Part shown: piece by piece, positions 34,190-46,769 of the stretch
How positions within the stretch are numbered: position 1 is the first letter of the stretch
Layout: every line of letters starts with the position of its first letter
NCBI RefSeq assembly: GCF_905163445.1
Contig: NC_053208.1
Coordinates: forward strand, 26,377,986 to 26,441,985
Length of the DNA stretch: 64,000 nucleotides
Direction: 5' to 3'
Source: Pararge aegeria
Taxonomy: Eukaryota > Arthropoda > Insecta > Lepidoptera > Nymphalidae
The notes under the pieces: model-generated
The model's input: only the letters and a program-made list of their open reading frames with translations
The model's database searches: none
Told to the model about the DNA's origin: nothing
Translations under genes and position numbers: made by a program

Positions 34190-34500
34190 AACTGGACGAC
34201 CATCCTGGCGCAGCGGTGACTGCTGTGATTTTGAGAGGAAGATCCCTGGTCCGATCCCCGGCAGGAAATCAAATTGAGAATGTGTAATTTCAGAATTTTT
34301 TCTGGTCTGCTCTTATGCGATGCTAAGCGATTAATCGTTTCGGTACGATGTCGCGTAGAAACTGATTACGAGTAAGTTTAATATACCTGCCATACTCCTG
34401 ACAGGTTAGCCTTTTAACATCTTAGACTGCATTTTGACTTAACATCAGGTGAGCTTGCAGTCAAGGGTTATCTAGTAGTGGAATTAAAAGATCCTAAGGT
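34190..34500 (+). repeat. tRNA-derived SINE (family C), near full length
   Basis: Head CATCCTGGCGCAGCGGTGAC, B-box-like GGTCCGATCCCCGGC, body with CGGTACGATGTCGCGTAGAA, and end TGACTTAACATCAGGTGAGC. Confidence 0.8.
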
Positions 34501-36868
34501 TAAACGTGCTCTACCAGGCATGCTTCAATAGTTTCCTAACTATTTGTTATCCTTAGCCTTGTCTATTTATCTTATGCTAACTCCATGTCATACGTAGATC
34601 ATGGATTAAAAGGGTGAACGATATTATCTCTCATAGCGCTTATCCGGTGCCTTAGGTCTGCTCAGACGTCGTCAACAACGTCATTCGAGCCTCTATAGAC
34701 ATGCCAACATACGCATTTATACGTGATATCAATAAAGACTGTATAATATACTGATAAAACCACATGGTATGTACATGCCACAACATAGGTAACGACAAAA
34801 TTTACTGTGGCAAACTCTACAATTTTATTTTTATAGTTTCTTTAAAATATGTTAGTTTAAGAACTTTTGAGTGCAAACCATATTTACTTATTCGCTCGAT
34901 AGCTTTCAAACCTTGGAATGTAAACAAGTAATGATAATTTAATATTTCTATTTACTTACTGCTTAAAGAAACTTTACCTTTTTTGGAAATTAAAGATGTT
35001 TGCTCTTAATTCAAACCCGTGATCCTTTGATCTTTTCAAGGGTCAAGATCAAGACTGGGTAACACGTCCACAGATTAGAAAGAGAGTCATCCCAAATCAT
35101 ATGTGGTACTTACTAGTTGGGATTTATCTGCAGATTGTTTGATTAGCTCGTTGGCCCGGTTTAAATTATGTGTACGTAGCTTACTAGTTGGTACGTCTAT
35201 AGATGTCATAAATGAGCATAAAAGCGTTGCTCACCGTTCGAACTCGTTTCTTGTAAAGCGTGCCTCCGTCTCGACACAGCGGTATTCTACATTATAACAT
35301 TTCTAGAAAATTTCTGGATACTATTTATAGAAAATTTAATGTACAAAATATTTTGTGGGATAGAATCAAATTTTTGGGGTTCTAGTGTTTTAATTATTTT
35401 TAAAGAACATGGAGATGCTTTCACCCAGACAAGAAGAACTTTTGTTGAAAGATAATAAAAAGGTAAATAAATATATAAATAATGGCTGGCGATTATTATT
35501 TTTATGTGCATGATATTTATGTAAATGTATACCGTTAAACCTTCGTTGATTCTTGGTGCTGTTACACTCCCGAGTCATTACGAACGTTATTAGTAAGGGC
35601 AATCGTGTTTTTTTATTGTTACAATAATAATTTACCTAAACTGCTGTGCCGATAAATAAACTGCTTGCCTACCGATTATAAACTGATGCTTAAAAGGTTG
35701 TAACTAAAGGTAGGTTTAAAAATTATATTAGTTACGAAGGGGACTGTGGTACTTTTTAAATAATTGTTTGTTTGTTTCTTTACATTCTTTAAAATATCAA
35801 TTTTATATTATTTTATTCATCTCAAGGGAAGTTTTAAGAAAGTTTATTGATTCTCAAAGTAGGTTTACCGTGTATGTGTGTTTTAAGGTAAATAGGTGAA
35901 ATAAACTTATGGCGATTTTATTTTTTGTACCCAACTGCATAAAACTGTTTCGACTAAAATATGATTTTATGATATTAACAAAAACGCAGTTTTATTATTT
36001 ATATCAGATAATAAAATGCTACAGGGTTATTATATGAAGGAAACGCATTTGAATCAAAGTAGTGCAGTATTATTCTCGTACAGACAGTCAAATCGGAATA
36101 TTTATCGCAGACCAGGGGTTATCTGATGTATTCTTAAGCGGCTCCTACGAATATTTTGAAGAATGTTGTAATAAAAGATTTGATTGCCTCATTAGAAAAT
36201 TGGGCTTCTTTACCCGTGTCTCAACCTAACATGTCAGTTCAACGTACACTCACTAATATATGATATTTAGTACCTAGTTGTTAAAGTTTACCAACCCACA
36301 TTAATGCAGCGTCCCTAAAACTTGAAAAAATATCTCTCAACGTGGAGAGATCAGGTCCCAGTGCCCATATACTTAGTGGGCATTAATAGGTTCAATAAAT
36401 ACCCATGAATATAAATCTAATAAATTTGCGCTACCTTTGAACTAGGTGTAGGTGATGCTTCTAGACTTCAAACGTTTTTATCATTAAACGTTAATCGTTA
36501 GTAGTATATCACAACCCCACATTCTGTCAACTTAAGGTATTTCCAGAATAATTGAATTTCATGATCATATTGTTAATCTATTTTTGGACACCCGAACGAT
36601 TGAATTGTTCTTGCGTGCCTTTTAAGGCAAGGCCAAACTGTCCAACCCGCGTGTTTAGCGGCGCTCAAGATTGCATCCAGCTAACGACCAATCATAATAA
36701 ACGTAAGCTCGAGCCAAAGGAGTCGCACGCAGGACGCAAACTTGAATGCCGAAGGACGCAGTTGAAACGCAGTAGTATGGCTCTCGCTTTAGCCATTGCC
36801 AAATCGACGCGTCAAGCCCGCGTCTACGGCGGCGTGCAACATCCTGCGAGAGACGAACCTTAAAACAC
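34501..36868. other. Intergenic, no gene recognised
   Basis: AT-rich; short frames only. The GC-richer part 36620-36868 has overlapping frames on both strands but no recognised domain or splice pattern. Confidence 0.5.
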
Positions 36869-37021
36869 CCCGCAGGGTGATTACGTATCTCGCGACAGGT
36901 TTGCAACTGTCAAACGTCACTTTTGTTTATTTATTGTATGGAAAAGTGACGTTTGACAGCAGTGATTGCAAGATTTACGGCTGTCGCATTGCTGTCGCGA
37001 GGTACGTAATCACCCTGCGGG
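36869..37021. mobile_element. MITE with about 30-bp terminal inverted repeats
   Basis: Terminal CCCGCAGGGTGATTACGTA and its complement at the right end, matching over about 30 bases with one mismatch. Inside is a second inverted pair CTGTCAAACGTCACTTTT / AAAAGTGACGTTTGACAG. Total 153 bp, non-coding; superfamily not determined. Confidence 0.85.
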
Positions 37022-38489
37022 TTTGTGCAAGAGCTTGTAGTCTTAGTACAAGATTTGCACGCGCTCAACCGTTAAGTCGTTTACTACTCGTAGTTTGGAA
37101 TAGTTAAACATCGTAGTAAAATGGATCTTATTGGCATTATGTAAATTCTTTAGCTCGGGCGGGACGTTTGTAAAATAATTGTTGTAATTGTAATTGCGAG
37201 TCATAATAGATCAATTTTACTCTGGCGATACAGAGTTAAATACTCGAAAACGACTCCTCGATTGCTAGCGAGCATATTGGTACTAAGTCTACTTCTGATT
37301 ATTTGTGCGTGAGACGCCAACGCGTAATTTGGAAATAGTAACACAATTAAGAAGGTTACAAAATAGTTTACACAGGTTACAAAATAATGGAAATAATTGG
37401 TTCACTTGAATAAAAAAACATTCGAATTCTCGTCATACTCCTGCTTATGGAAAGGTTAATGAGTATGAGTAATTTCATTGAATGGCCTTAAGAGGGTAAT
37501 GTTTTTGCGCCAATGCGGAAGGCCTAACTTGCATAAACATTGAAAGTAACATTTTGTAGTCTCGACACATTCCGGTTGGAACAGTTCCTAAGGAGTGTTT
37601 TTGTATTATATTTTGTTATAAATTAAAACTTTAAGACGTTAACTATTCTGATACTAATAAAAAGAGTGGTGGGCAAACTCTCTCATAGAGAGACTAGTAC
37701 ATGTAATTTTAAACCAAAAATATGAATCTTTCTTAATAAATAAAAAGTCAAAAATATCGTTATATATGACGGCACTTCGCAGGCTTCGAATATATTTTGT
37801 ATTAGCTCAACACTTGCGTTGATTATTGAGCGACCCCGTCTAAAACCAAATTGCTGAAGTTAATCACACTTATGTAAAATGACTTCTTCAAAGATTTTGC
37901 TGTAAATAGGTAGGTAATATTGGTCTAAAGTTAGTGGTGTCAGTAGTACTACCCGATTTAAACAATGGAACTATTTTACTTTGATTCATTAAGTCAGATA
38001 ACACCACTTAATCTATATAGTTATTCAATAGTAATGCTAAATCGGGTGAAAAATATCAATTAATGATTTGGCAATGTTAACGGAAATGCCCCAAAGATAA
38101 TTTTTTTATTAATTAATAATTTAAGGGCTTTGATAGTGTCAGAACCGCTAGAACTGAAGCTAGTAGCTGAATTAAAAAAAGTGGTTACACTCAGTCATGT
38201 CAGTTTCAACAGGGTACCATATCTGGTAAAAAGTTCAATCATTCTGTAATAAATGTGTTATTTTGAGAAGCTGTTTTAATTAAAATACATCGGCGAGTAT
38301 GCTTATATTGAATTATTTCAATAGGATCTATTTCCTATTTAATAGTTCATGTGGTTAGTATTCGACTTATGGATCATGAAGATTTTTTTGTTTTTTTCAT
38401 TTGATTCTCAGTAGACAATCCCCCGGAGCTATGAATTTGGCAAGTTCAAACCCGGGTCTCGAACGATTTTCGCCGCGGTTATTATCTAT
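37022..38489. other. Intergenic, nothing recognised
   Basis: The stretch 37780-38120 has degraded RT-like wording on the minus strand at most; not supported well enough to name. Confidence 0.45.
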
Positions 38490-38740
38490 CAATACTAATA
38501 AAGAAGAGTTTGTTTGTTTGCGTGCACGCGCTAATCCCTCAGATGGACTTAAAAAATATTTTTGGAATTGATAGACCAACTCCTCACGAGGGCTGGAGAT
38601 TATTTAACAAGACGTTTAAGAGCCGGAAAAACTATAAAAAAGGGAATGATTTGACACGGTGGGTAGTGGTTTATTGTAGAATATCGGATTCATCATCGTC
38701 ATTAATATACACGGGTCTTTTGTAGGGGGAGTTCCAAAAT
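38490..38740 (+). repeat. Helitron-like family fragment
   Basis: AATAAAGAAGAGTTTGTTTG start resembling 19735-20104; no CTAG end is seen. Confidence 0.4.
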
Positions 38741-38754
38741 CGACGCCTGGGCCG

Positions 38755-38990
38755 CTTGTTTCTTCTTCGTTGGGGGTTGACCTACGCTCCGTTTACCGGC
38801 GCTGGGTCACCACCTTAGGACCCCAACTTCCACCAATTCTCCGAACTATGTCCCCACTCATTTACACTTCAGCAACGCAACTGCCCGAGCTTCATCACTT
38901 ACGTTCGTTCTTCTACGGATCTCCTCATTTCTCCTCATACTCCTAATATTGCTCTCTCCATTGCCCGCTTAGTGACTCCGAGACTCTTTC
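38755..38990. repeat. Dispersed repeat shared with 28025-28215
   Basis: CACCTTAGGACCCCAACTTC, TTCTCCGAACTATGTCCCC and CTACGGATCTC match the other copy in order. Confidence 0.65.
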
Positions 38991-39476
38991 AGAAGTTTTA
39001 TCAAGAATTATCTTTTTTACCTGTAAAGAATTTTATAGATTTCGCCATGTCTAAAGTTTACATACTTGAAGCGCAGTTGATAATTAGTCTTATCTCTAGT
39101 TGAAACATTACAAAAAAATGCAAACATTATCGAACTAACATAATAATTATAATCAAAACGAATTATTTACCGGCTCGGACACGCGACAGTAACATTCATC
39201 TTCTAGAGTCAGAATACTTTTAATAGAGGCGCGTCATATTTATTGTATAACCAAGCATAAGTTTTACAAGGTTATCAAACTTTTACTAAATATATACAAT
39301 ACCTGAACTCAAGTTGACTTTAATCGGAATATACCCAACTACTTTTATAACAATTATTTCGGAACTCCTATTCATTTATAGTTACTTAACGACATGCTGC
39401 GTAAAAATAAAGTCATTTATTGCGACCGCTTGCATCATAAATAAAGCAAATAGTTACTAAATTAGACTTGCATTTA

Positions 39477-39563
39477 GGGTATGCACTAAGCGGGTGGGGA
39501 AAATCTTTATAATTCTAACTAGGGAGATTTTTTTATATCATCTGTGCGCCTAGTGCATACCCC
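39477..39563. repeat. Short MITE-like inverted repeat (87 bp)
   Basis: Ends GGGTATGCACTA and TAGTGCATACCC, perfect 12-bp arms with weaker extension. Confidence 0.75.
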
Positions 39564-39674
39564 GATCCCGCCACGCAGGTAGTTAGTTTTTCAGTCTATG
39601 TTAACTCGATAAACCAATAAGTTAATGAGATACTTTGTTTAAGTGTTCTTGGTAACATATCCCTATATATATAT

Positions 39675-39729
39675 AAATCCCTAATGTCACCAATGGTGTA
39701 TCTAACACCATTGATGACATTAGGGATTT
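39675..39729. repeat. 25-bp inverted repeat, 5-base loop
   Basis: Arms 39675-39699 and 39705-39729 complementary with one mismatch; the sequence starts AAATCCCTAATGTCACCAAT. Confidence 0.92.
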
Positions 39730-41454
39730 TAAAACGGACAAAGTCACGTTACTTTTAATAATATATAACATAATGTACTAGTACATTGACACATCCCTGA
39801 CGTCAGTATTATAATTTTTCACTAGAATATGTCGTCATTGTTTTTGAATATGGCTGATTGGATCGGCCGTCGACATCGCAGCGGCATGACCCGGGGTTAT
39901 CGACAACTCAAAACATAACCTGAATGTGTTCGATATGTTTCTTATCTGCTAATTTTATTACCAAATACACTACGTAACTACACTAAAGTCAATTTTTTCT
40001 AGCATGTCTTATTATGTAAACAATCTTTTCACTTTTAGTGTAAAGTATGTTTTGAAAATAGAAGAAAAATAATTGTGTTCAAATAAATAAAAATATATTC
40101 TTTTTTGATTTTTGTTAATACTTTGGAAACATGGTTTACATAATACGACATGTTAGAAAAAATGGAGTGTATGTACATATCTGTATACATGTTAAAATAA
40201 TCAAACAAGAGCAAAAAGGCTTCATTGAGCAACATTTTTTTAACGTCATACGAGATTATTTTTGGGATTACAATAGTATACTGTCATTCTGTATCTACAG
40301 TTTCTGTGTAATCTATATCTACGTAGTACTTTTTATGAATAAATAAAATTACAGTTACTTAATTCACAGTGGCGAAAAATACTAGAGGAAGTAGATAGTC
40401 AGTCTGCGTTTTATCGTTGAAGCCTTTAATATTCTTAGACAGTTAACTTGGAATTAATTAACGTCAGTTTAGAGCCCTACTTTTCCCTAAGGTCAGTTTT
40501 ATAATTGCGATCCCTTCAAGTTCCTCTTATGAGAGCTCTCGAAGGTTCTCAAGGCTACTCAGCTAAGACTTGAATAATTAATTTTGCTGAGAAGCCTCGT
40601 CAAGATGCAGTTGTAGCTCTTAGTAATTAAGTAATTCAAGAGCCGAACTAGTTTAGTAAAACATGCGTTTTACCTATTACTATATCTACTTACAAATTTT
40701 CAGTAATTTCAAAGCGACGTGGTGGGTCTCAGTGGTAGATGCTAACATGGTCTTGAAAGCTTCATGACTGTTTATTCAGGCCATGTTCCTTACTACTGAG
40801 GCCAGTAAGGGTTCTTTCCTTGCCCCGCACTTATCGCACGTTTTTTCTGTCTACTGTTTCGTCGAATGTCTACCTGACTATACTTACCTACTCTGTGGTT
40901 TTACTGTTAATTTAAAATTAAATTCAATTTCAAAATTCGATTATTTCTAGTAGGCCTAGTTTATAAGCACTTTAGCTTACGACCGGTGCGGAAGGCAGAT
41001 TCCACTGGTTCTACTTGGTGTGGCAGTGTTGCCACACCAAGTTTAACAGCTGTTCAAACGATCTCTTCAATTTTTTTTTCTGTTTCTGTTGTCAAAGTGA
41101 CAGTTAGGTTAGTAAAATTTAAATTTTAAACTTCTGTTTTGGTATTTTATTGGATGCTAATAGTTTTTGTTTTGGCTTTAAGACAATTATTTAGCGTCCG
41201 AGACATGAATACGTGCATGTGCAATATCCCGTCATCGTACTTACCCGTCATCTAGCATTCCTTGGGTCATTACTTGTAATAATAATTCATAATCCTATAA
41301 TATAAGGTTTATTCTATTAAAATTTTACATTGGAATTAATATTAAATATGACGTTGACATATAATTATTTCTTCACTTTCTCATTTATTACTCTAGTCTC
41401 TAGTTTCTATATCACTACATTACTCCTTGTTATAAATATTTCAAGATCAAAATG
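39730..41454. other. Intergenic with one LINE tail
   Basis: Family D tail in reverse at 40915-41010 (TTTCTAGTAGGCCTAGTTTA, ACCGGTGCGGAAGGCAGATT). Nothing else is recognised. Confidence 0.55.
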
Positions 41455-43345
41455 ATGACCCGCAGAGCCTTAGCGTGCCAGGAGCAATCAAAACTACAGA
41501 TGGCTTTGAAATAAATGAAGGCTAGCAAGGAGTTATGTACCCAATTGAATAGTGAAAGGGATGAAAACGAAAGGGAATTATTAGAAGTCATTAGAAATAA
41601 TAGTTTGAAATCGGAATTATCGGCTTTGCACCTAAACTATGTAGACATGGTAGAAGAGCGAGATAAACTTCAGTTGTTGGTAAACAGGTTTGATGAGTGC
41701 CGTGAGTATGAGGAGGCCCTGAGCCAGATCACAAATCTGCAGCGGGAGCTATGTGATGCCCACAACCATATAACTGAACTAGAAGAAGCTGCTGCTCATA
41801 ACACAACAGCACTACACACTCAAAGCCTATACAAAGAACTAGTTGATAGGGCCCCGCAGTTGGTTACTGCTGCTACGGACATGCCTACTGTCAATACTGG
41901 TTTATCTAATTATTATTGAAATTTAACTCAGAAACAAATGCAGGGTACCACCTGCAGCATTAATAAACTTAAAAAGTATATTAAAGTACAAACCGGTACA
42001 TCAGGAAAACACAGAAATTGCTAAAAGTTCATAAATCTAAAACTCTAAGACCATAAAATGAATTATTAAATAAAATAAAAATGTATAGTTCACAGCTAGA
42101 TAGTACTAGATTGAGTTATGAATCTGACACACAGATCTTAGAAGCACAAATAGCCAGACTACAGACCTCTTTACGTGCACTGGCAGCAAAATATGAAATA
42201 TATCAAAAGGAAATGATTTCTGAGTACACGCAGACTACAGATGAAAATCAGACAGAACCTTACAGTGGTGCAATTACCTCATTTAACTTCCACCTGTAAT
42301 TTTGCTAGTACAGGCAGTCATCCACAGTCTGTGTCGCCAGTATCATCACCCTCTGATGTAAGGAAGTTGTGTGGCAGGTTCAATAACTCAACAAAATATC
42401 AATATTTCTAATAATACCCATAATGAAACAAATAGTTACAGTACAAACTCAATGAAAACAATTATGTACAGCGATGAAATTGGATGTAATAAGGGCTCAT
42501 ATATTAACTCACAGTTAAACAGACACACAGTTTTGACCTTCTGTTTACCCAACACAGACTTAAAAGCTATTATAGCAGACATTTGTAAAAATAGGAATAT
42601 GTATGACCTTAAAACTAATTTTATTATATCTACAGGTAATAGAGGTTAACAAACCCTACCTGATAAACTTTATGAAACATTAAATTCACTAAAAGTGAAT
42701 AGTATTGTATTATACAAATTTCCTTATTGAGATAACTTGCCACATCAAGAAAATACTATTAGGTATAATTTAAATATGACTTTGTACAATTTATGTACAT
42801 CTAATAAAAAATTTAATATTATTGACTATAGCAAGTGTGCTAATCCTTATTATAATTTGTATCAAGATAGGTATTGTCTATCAAACTATTTTAAAAGACT
42901 GTAGATAGCTGCTTCGCTATCATATTTTTATACCATATCAGCCAAGAACTTGGCTAAACGAGCTGCTTTTATTGAGCAGTGTAATAATTCTAAATTTAAG
43001 AAGAAATGTGACTGCAATAATTCAAACATTAGAAGTAGGAATAAACCTACAGTGCAATATACTAGGTTACATAAAATTCATAATTCGTTTAAACGAAATT
43101 GCATACAATTCTACAATAAACTACCAATTGACATCTTGGAGATGTCTTTTAAAAAGTACAAAGTTTGTATTAAAAGTGAGCTTATAGAAAAGTCCTATTA
43201 TAGTATAAAGGACTTTGTAATCGATAAAAAAGCTTTGGTGTGAATTATTGCTCTAACCAGGTTGCTCTTCTAATAATTTTAAATGACATTGTGAGATGGT
43301 GATAAAAAAAAAACACCCGGCTAAGTTTGTTGTTGGCTTCTTCTT
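41455..43345 (+). mobile_element. CR1/jockey-like LINE remnant: ORF1 and ORF2 C-terminus
   Basis: Broken frames read a coiled-coil ORF1 part (SALHLNYVDMVEERDKLQLL, then ALSQITNLQRELCDAHNHIT), a second coiled coil at 42081-42296, and an esterase-like region at 42371-42900. Several in-frame stops interrupt them (for example 41512 and 41917). From 42950 an ORF2 C-terminus follows (NKLPIDILEMSFKKYK, YYSIKDFVIDKKALV). APE and RT are absent, so there is an internal deletion near 42.9 kb. The 3' UTR (GGCTAAGTTTGTTG, ending GGCTTCTTCTTA) stops at about 43345 and appears to resume at 46722. Confidence 0.8.
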
Positions 43346-43590
43346 ATATTATATTTCATGCATCCGGTTTTTGATTTTGTCTCTATCTAAGATGCGGCAA
43401 TGTTCATCAAGATTAGTAGAGTGGTTACTAGTTAAGCCAAACATAGGTAGCAAACAAACAAACAGATAAAGTTTTAATTATATATAATTAGGTATGGATT
43501 ATGTAAGACTATAACTTAAAAAAAAATGGGTTTGCAGGCATTGGCTGGATGGCGTCGAAATGGCAGATTCCTTCGCTTTCAACCCCTCTA

Positions 43591-43621
<31 letters not shown>

Positions 43622-46600
43622 TTTATTTCATTAACAATTTCATTCTTAATTAATTAATACGCTGAGATCTCCTTTTAAGCATATAATATACTTGTACCAG
43701 GAGGTCTCGCTCTTCTATAACAAAATGTGTACATACATTGAGCTAATTTTTGTAATTCAGCTGTATATTATTCAATTTTTTTTTTTTTTTTTTTTTATCA
43801 TGCATGCATGCAAACTTGTGGAGTGTGTGTGTATGTGTGTGCGTGTGAGTGTGTGGGTCTGTGTGTGATTATTATTTTATTTATTAAATTAACTTATTAT
43901 TTATTTATTAAAATGAATTAGATATTATTTATTTATTAAATTGAATTATTATTTATTTATTAAATTTATTTGTGTAAGAATACTTTTAAATCAATTTGAA
44001 TGGGTTCTCTAGTAGAGATTCCGTTTCTTCGTAGGTGTTTGTTTTCAACCATTGAGCCAGCCTATTTTTGATTTCATAATTATTACTACCGTAAATATTT
44101 AGAATTTCATTAATTTTATTGTAGAGGTTTGCAGATTTTTTCTTGTACTGATTGCGTGAAAATAAAGTTTTTGCTGCCAAAACTTTTATTACTTTATTTT
44201 TTCTTCTTCTGCTACAGATTTCAGACTCATATTTTAGGGTTTTGTGTACTTTTAGAATAGTCTGCAAAATATACAACTGTCTCACGCTTAGGATTTGACT
44301 TGATGAGTAGAGCAAGTGTGTTGGGAATCTGTAGGGTTTCATAAACATTACCTTAAGCAAAGACCTTTGCGCTCTTTCTATTTCAATAAACCTAGATTTA
44401 GCAGCACCACCCCATACAGGAATACAATAGCCCAGAACTGATTGTGCTAATGCTATGTAAACTTTATTTAATAGATCCTTAGCGGCTATATGTCTTAGCA
44501 TCTTAAAAATCCAAATGAGCTTTCTTATTCTACCGCTAATCGCTTCTATTTGTTCATACCAAGATAGTCTCTGATCTATAATGATGCCTAAGTACTTGGT
44601 GGAGGATACCCTGCTGATAGTTGAGCATCCGTTACAGTTACCACAACAATTTGAGGTATGTAATATTATAGGAAAATCATCTTTAGGCTGTCTTCTGTTG
44701 TAGATAGAAAAGCATATGTAATTAGTTTTTAGTATATTAAGTGTTAACAGATTTGCCCCTAGCCAACTAGTTACATCAGTGAGTCCTTGTTCAGTTTTAC
44801 ATTTTACCTTTTCCCAAGTGGTATCAGAGAACACTATAGCGGTATCATCTGCATAAGAGAAAAGCTTGGCATTACGAATTTTCATATTACAGATTTCATT
44901 TATATAGATTAAGAACAGCGTAGGCCCCAAGACACTACCTTGCGGAACACCGTAGGAGATATTGATATCCTGGCTTATGTACTGTCCAATTTTAACTCTT
45001 TGTGTGCGTCCGATCAGATAGTCTTTAAACAAGGCCAGGGGTACATCTCTTACACCAAAGCTTTCTAACTTTTTTATAAGAATAGGGACGGACACCGTAT
45101 CGAAAGCTTTCTTCAAATCTAGAAATAATGCTAGACATTTTTTGCCACGGTCCATTTGTTGATCTATAAATAAGGTTAGAGCAGTGACAGCATCATCTGT
45201 GGATTTTCCATGTCTAAACCCATACTGGGAATCTGAGAGCAGTCGGTATTTGTTTAAGTAATTTAATAATCTAATATTCATGATTTTTTCCAGTATTTTT
45301 GAAATTGACGGTAGAACAGATATCGGTCGGTAGTTATTTATATCGTTTCTATCTCCATTCTTATAAACCGGAGTGATGATGAATCGTTTAAATGCCGAGG
45401 GGAAAACACCTTTATTTAGACAAAGGTTGATTAAATGACATAAAATAGGGACGAGCTGTTCCTTGGCAAGTTTGAGATAACTGGAGGGAATTTTATCCCA
45501 GCCAGGGGCACTATTGGTCTTAAGGTTCATAAGCACGTCGTTTACTTCCCTCTCATCAGTATCTAACAGCCCAAGAGAATTTACCTGCGTGTTAAGTATA
45601 ACGTTCAATTTGTCCGAAGGGTCTCTGCTTGAAACAATATCCTCGGCTAAATCTTTCCCTATTTTAGCAAAATAATAATTTATGTAATTGACTGACTCTA
45701 TAGGAGATGGTTTTACGTTTAACAATTGAGTACTATCTGATTTAGAATTGTTCATATTAGTTACTGACTTTATATTGTGCCACAACATTTTTGGATTTTT
45801 GAGTGACATTTCTAACTGTTTTCTGTCATAGTTACGCTTTAACTTTTTAATTAAATTATTGCAAAAGTTACGATACCTTCTGTAGCTAATTTTTAAAATT
45901 TCGTTGTGGGGATCTAATCGAACCTTTTTTTGCATTTTATTTCTATTCCTAATACACTTCAGAACGCCAATAGTAATCCACGGTTTGATGACCCGCTTAC
46001 TTTTAGGAACCTTCGAGGTAGAGGTATTTTCATTCAAAGATTCAGTTAAACTTTTTATTAATTTTTCAGCTACTAGATCTGGGTCATAGCAATATAATAA
46101 CTCAGGTAACTTTTTTTGAGCTAGACTAATAAGGGCTGAATTAAAGTCTATCACAGTTTTAGATTTATGGTTTGTTTTAAATGTAGGCATCAGATAAGTC
46201 AGGCTAAGGAATATCATAGCATGGTCAGTAATGGTAGTGTTTAAAACAGCCATTTGTGCAGTTAATTTAGCTTTGTTTAGTTTAATCATGAAGTGGTCCA
46301 AACAATTACCTTCCCTAGTAGGGAGAGTATGACCTGGCATGATACTGTGTATGGATAACATATTAAGATAGTTGAGTCTATTATTACGCTCGTAAGCTTG
46401 TTCAATTTCCTTAGGTATTATATTTATATTAATGTCCCCTGTAAGTATTATGGTCTTATGAGATCTTAATGATTCTAGGTATATATTCAAGGAATTAATG
46501 AACTGGTCAGCGTTAGTATTGGAAGGAGAACGGTATGCACCTAGAATGACAGTGTTGCATGTAATTATTTGTAAACATGATGCGTGCATTAGATTAATTT

Positions 46601-46721
46601 CTTTGACTGACGTTACCACTATAGAGTTTTTTACATAAAATACAACACCATCGTTCTGGTTGATGTGTTGCGTAGTAGAATGTGCAGTGTAATATAATAT
46701 ATGTCTAAATAGTTGCAGGAA
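43346..46721 (-). mobile_element. Nested non-LTR retrotransposon, 5'-truncated, long intact frame
   Basis: Inserted in reverse inside the plus-strand LINE. The minus-strand coding part runs to a stop at 43986, with TTA-type microsatellite sequence at 43593-43619 likely near the 3' end. The segment 43346-43590 is not assigned and may be part of either element. Confidence 0.75.
43593..43619. repeat. (AAT)n microsatellite
   Basis: Nine AAT units, probably tied to the 3' end of the minus-strand LINE. Confidence 0.9.
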
Positions 46722-46769
46722 CCCTCGTAGCTTTAGTTTTAAGTTTACGAATGTGGTTATCGCTATCAT
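43986..46769 (-). CDS. Endonuclease-reverse transcriptase of a non-LTR retrotransposon
   Basis: An uninterrupted 927-residue frame. An incomplete APE endonuclease domain (GVVFYVKNS, ILTGDINI, TITDHAMIF) is followed by a complete reverse transcriptase: FIITPVYKNGDRNDINNYRP, ALFLDLKKAFDTV, SYGVPQGSVLGP, and the catalytic motif SYADDTAIV, then a thumb and C-terminal region with ALAQSVLGYCIPVWGG. The protein copies element RNA into DNA at a nicked target. The first 17 or so residues come from antisense 3' UTR of the host LINE (46722-46769), so the true element begins near 46721 and lacks the start of APE and any ORF1. The absence of stops suggests a fairly recent insertion; the clade (CR1/jockey-like) is an estimate. 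Confidence 0.9.
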   Translation of the reverse strand: MIAITTFVNLKLKLRGFLQLFRHILYYTAHSTTQHINQNDGVVFYVKNSIVVTSVKEINLMHASCLQIITCNTVILGAYRSPSNTNADQFINSLNIYLESLRSHKTIILTGDININIIPKEIEQAYERNNRLNYLNMLSIHSIMPGHTLPTREGNCLDHFMIKLNKAKLTAQMAVLNTTITDHAMIFLSLTYLMPTFKTNHKSKTVIDFNSALISLAQKKLPELLYCYDPDLVAEKLIKSLTESLNENTSTSKVPKSKRVIKPWITIGVLKCIRNRNKMQKKVRLDPHNEILKISYRRYRNFCNNLIKKLKRNYDRKQLEMSLKNPKMLWHNIKSVTNMNNSKSDSTQLLNVKPSPIESVNYINYYFAKIGKDLAEDIVSSRDPSDKLNVILNTQVNSLGLLDTDEREVNDVLMNLKTNSAPGWDKIPSSYLKLAKEQLVPILCHLINLCLNKGVFPSAFKRFIITPVYKNGDRNDINNYRPISVLPSISKILEKIMNIRLLNYLNKYRLLSDSQYGFRHGKSTDDAVTALTLFIDQQMDRGKKCLALFLDLKKAFDTVSVPILIKKLESFGVRDVPLALFKDYLIGRTQRVKIGQYISQDINISYGVPQGSVLGPTLFLIYINEICNMKIRNAKLFSYADDTAIVFSDTTWEKVKCKTEQGLTDVTSWLGANLLTLNILKTNYICFSIYNRRQPKDDFPIILHTSNCCGNCNGCSTISRVSSTKYLGIIIDQRLSWYEQIEAISGRIRKLIWIFKMLRHIAAKDLLNKVYIALAQSVLGYCIPVWGGAAKSRFIEIERAQRSLLKVMFMKPYRFPTHLLYSSSQILSVRQLYILQTILKVHKTLKYESEICSRRRKNKVIKVLAAKTLFSRNQYKKKSANLYNKINEILNIYGSNNYEIKNRLAQWLKTNTYEETESLLENPFKLI

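Noticed and set aside
36552..37107. Overlapping 103-residue frames around the MITE
   Set aside because: They cross the terminal inverted repeat of the MITE and show no domain or exon-like boundary.
37780..38120. Degraded RT remnant on the minus strand
   Set aside because: Wording is suggestive only; no motif could be confirmed.
46722..46769. N-terminus of the 927-residue RT frame as true protein
   Set aside because: This part is antisense 3' UTR of the interrupted LINE.
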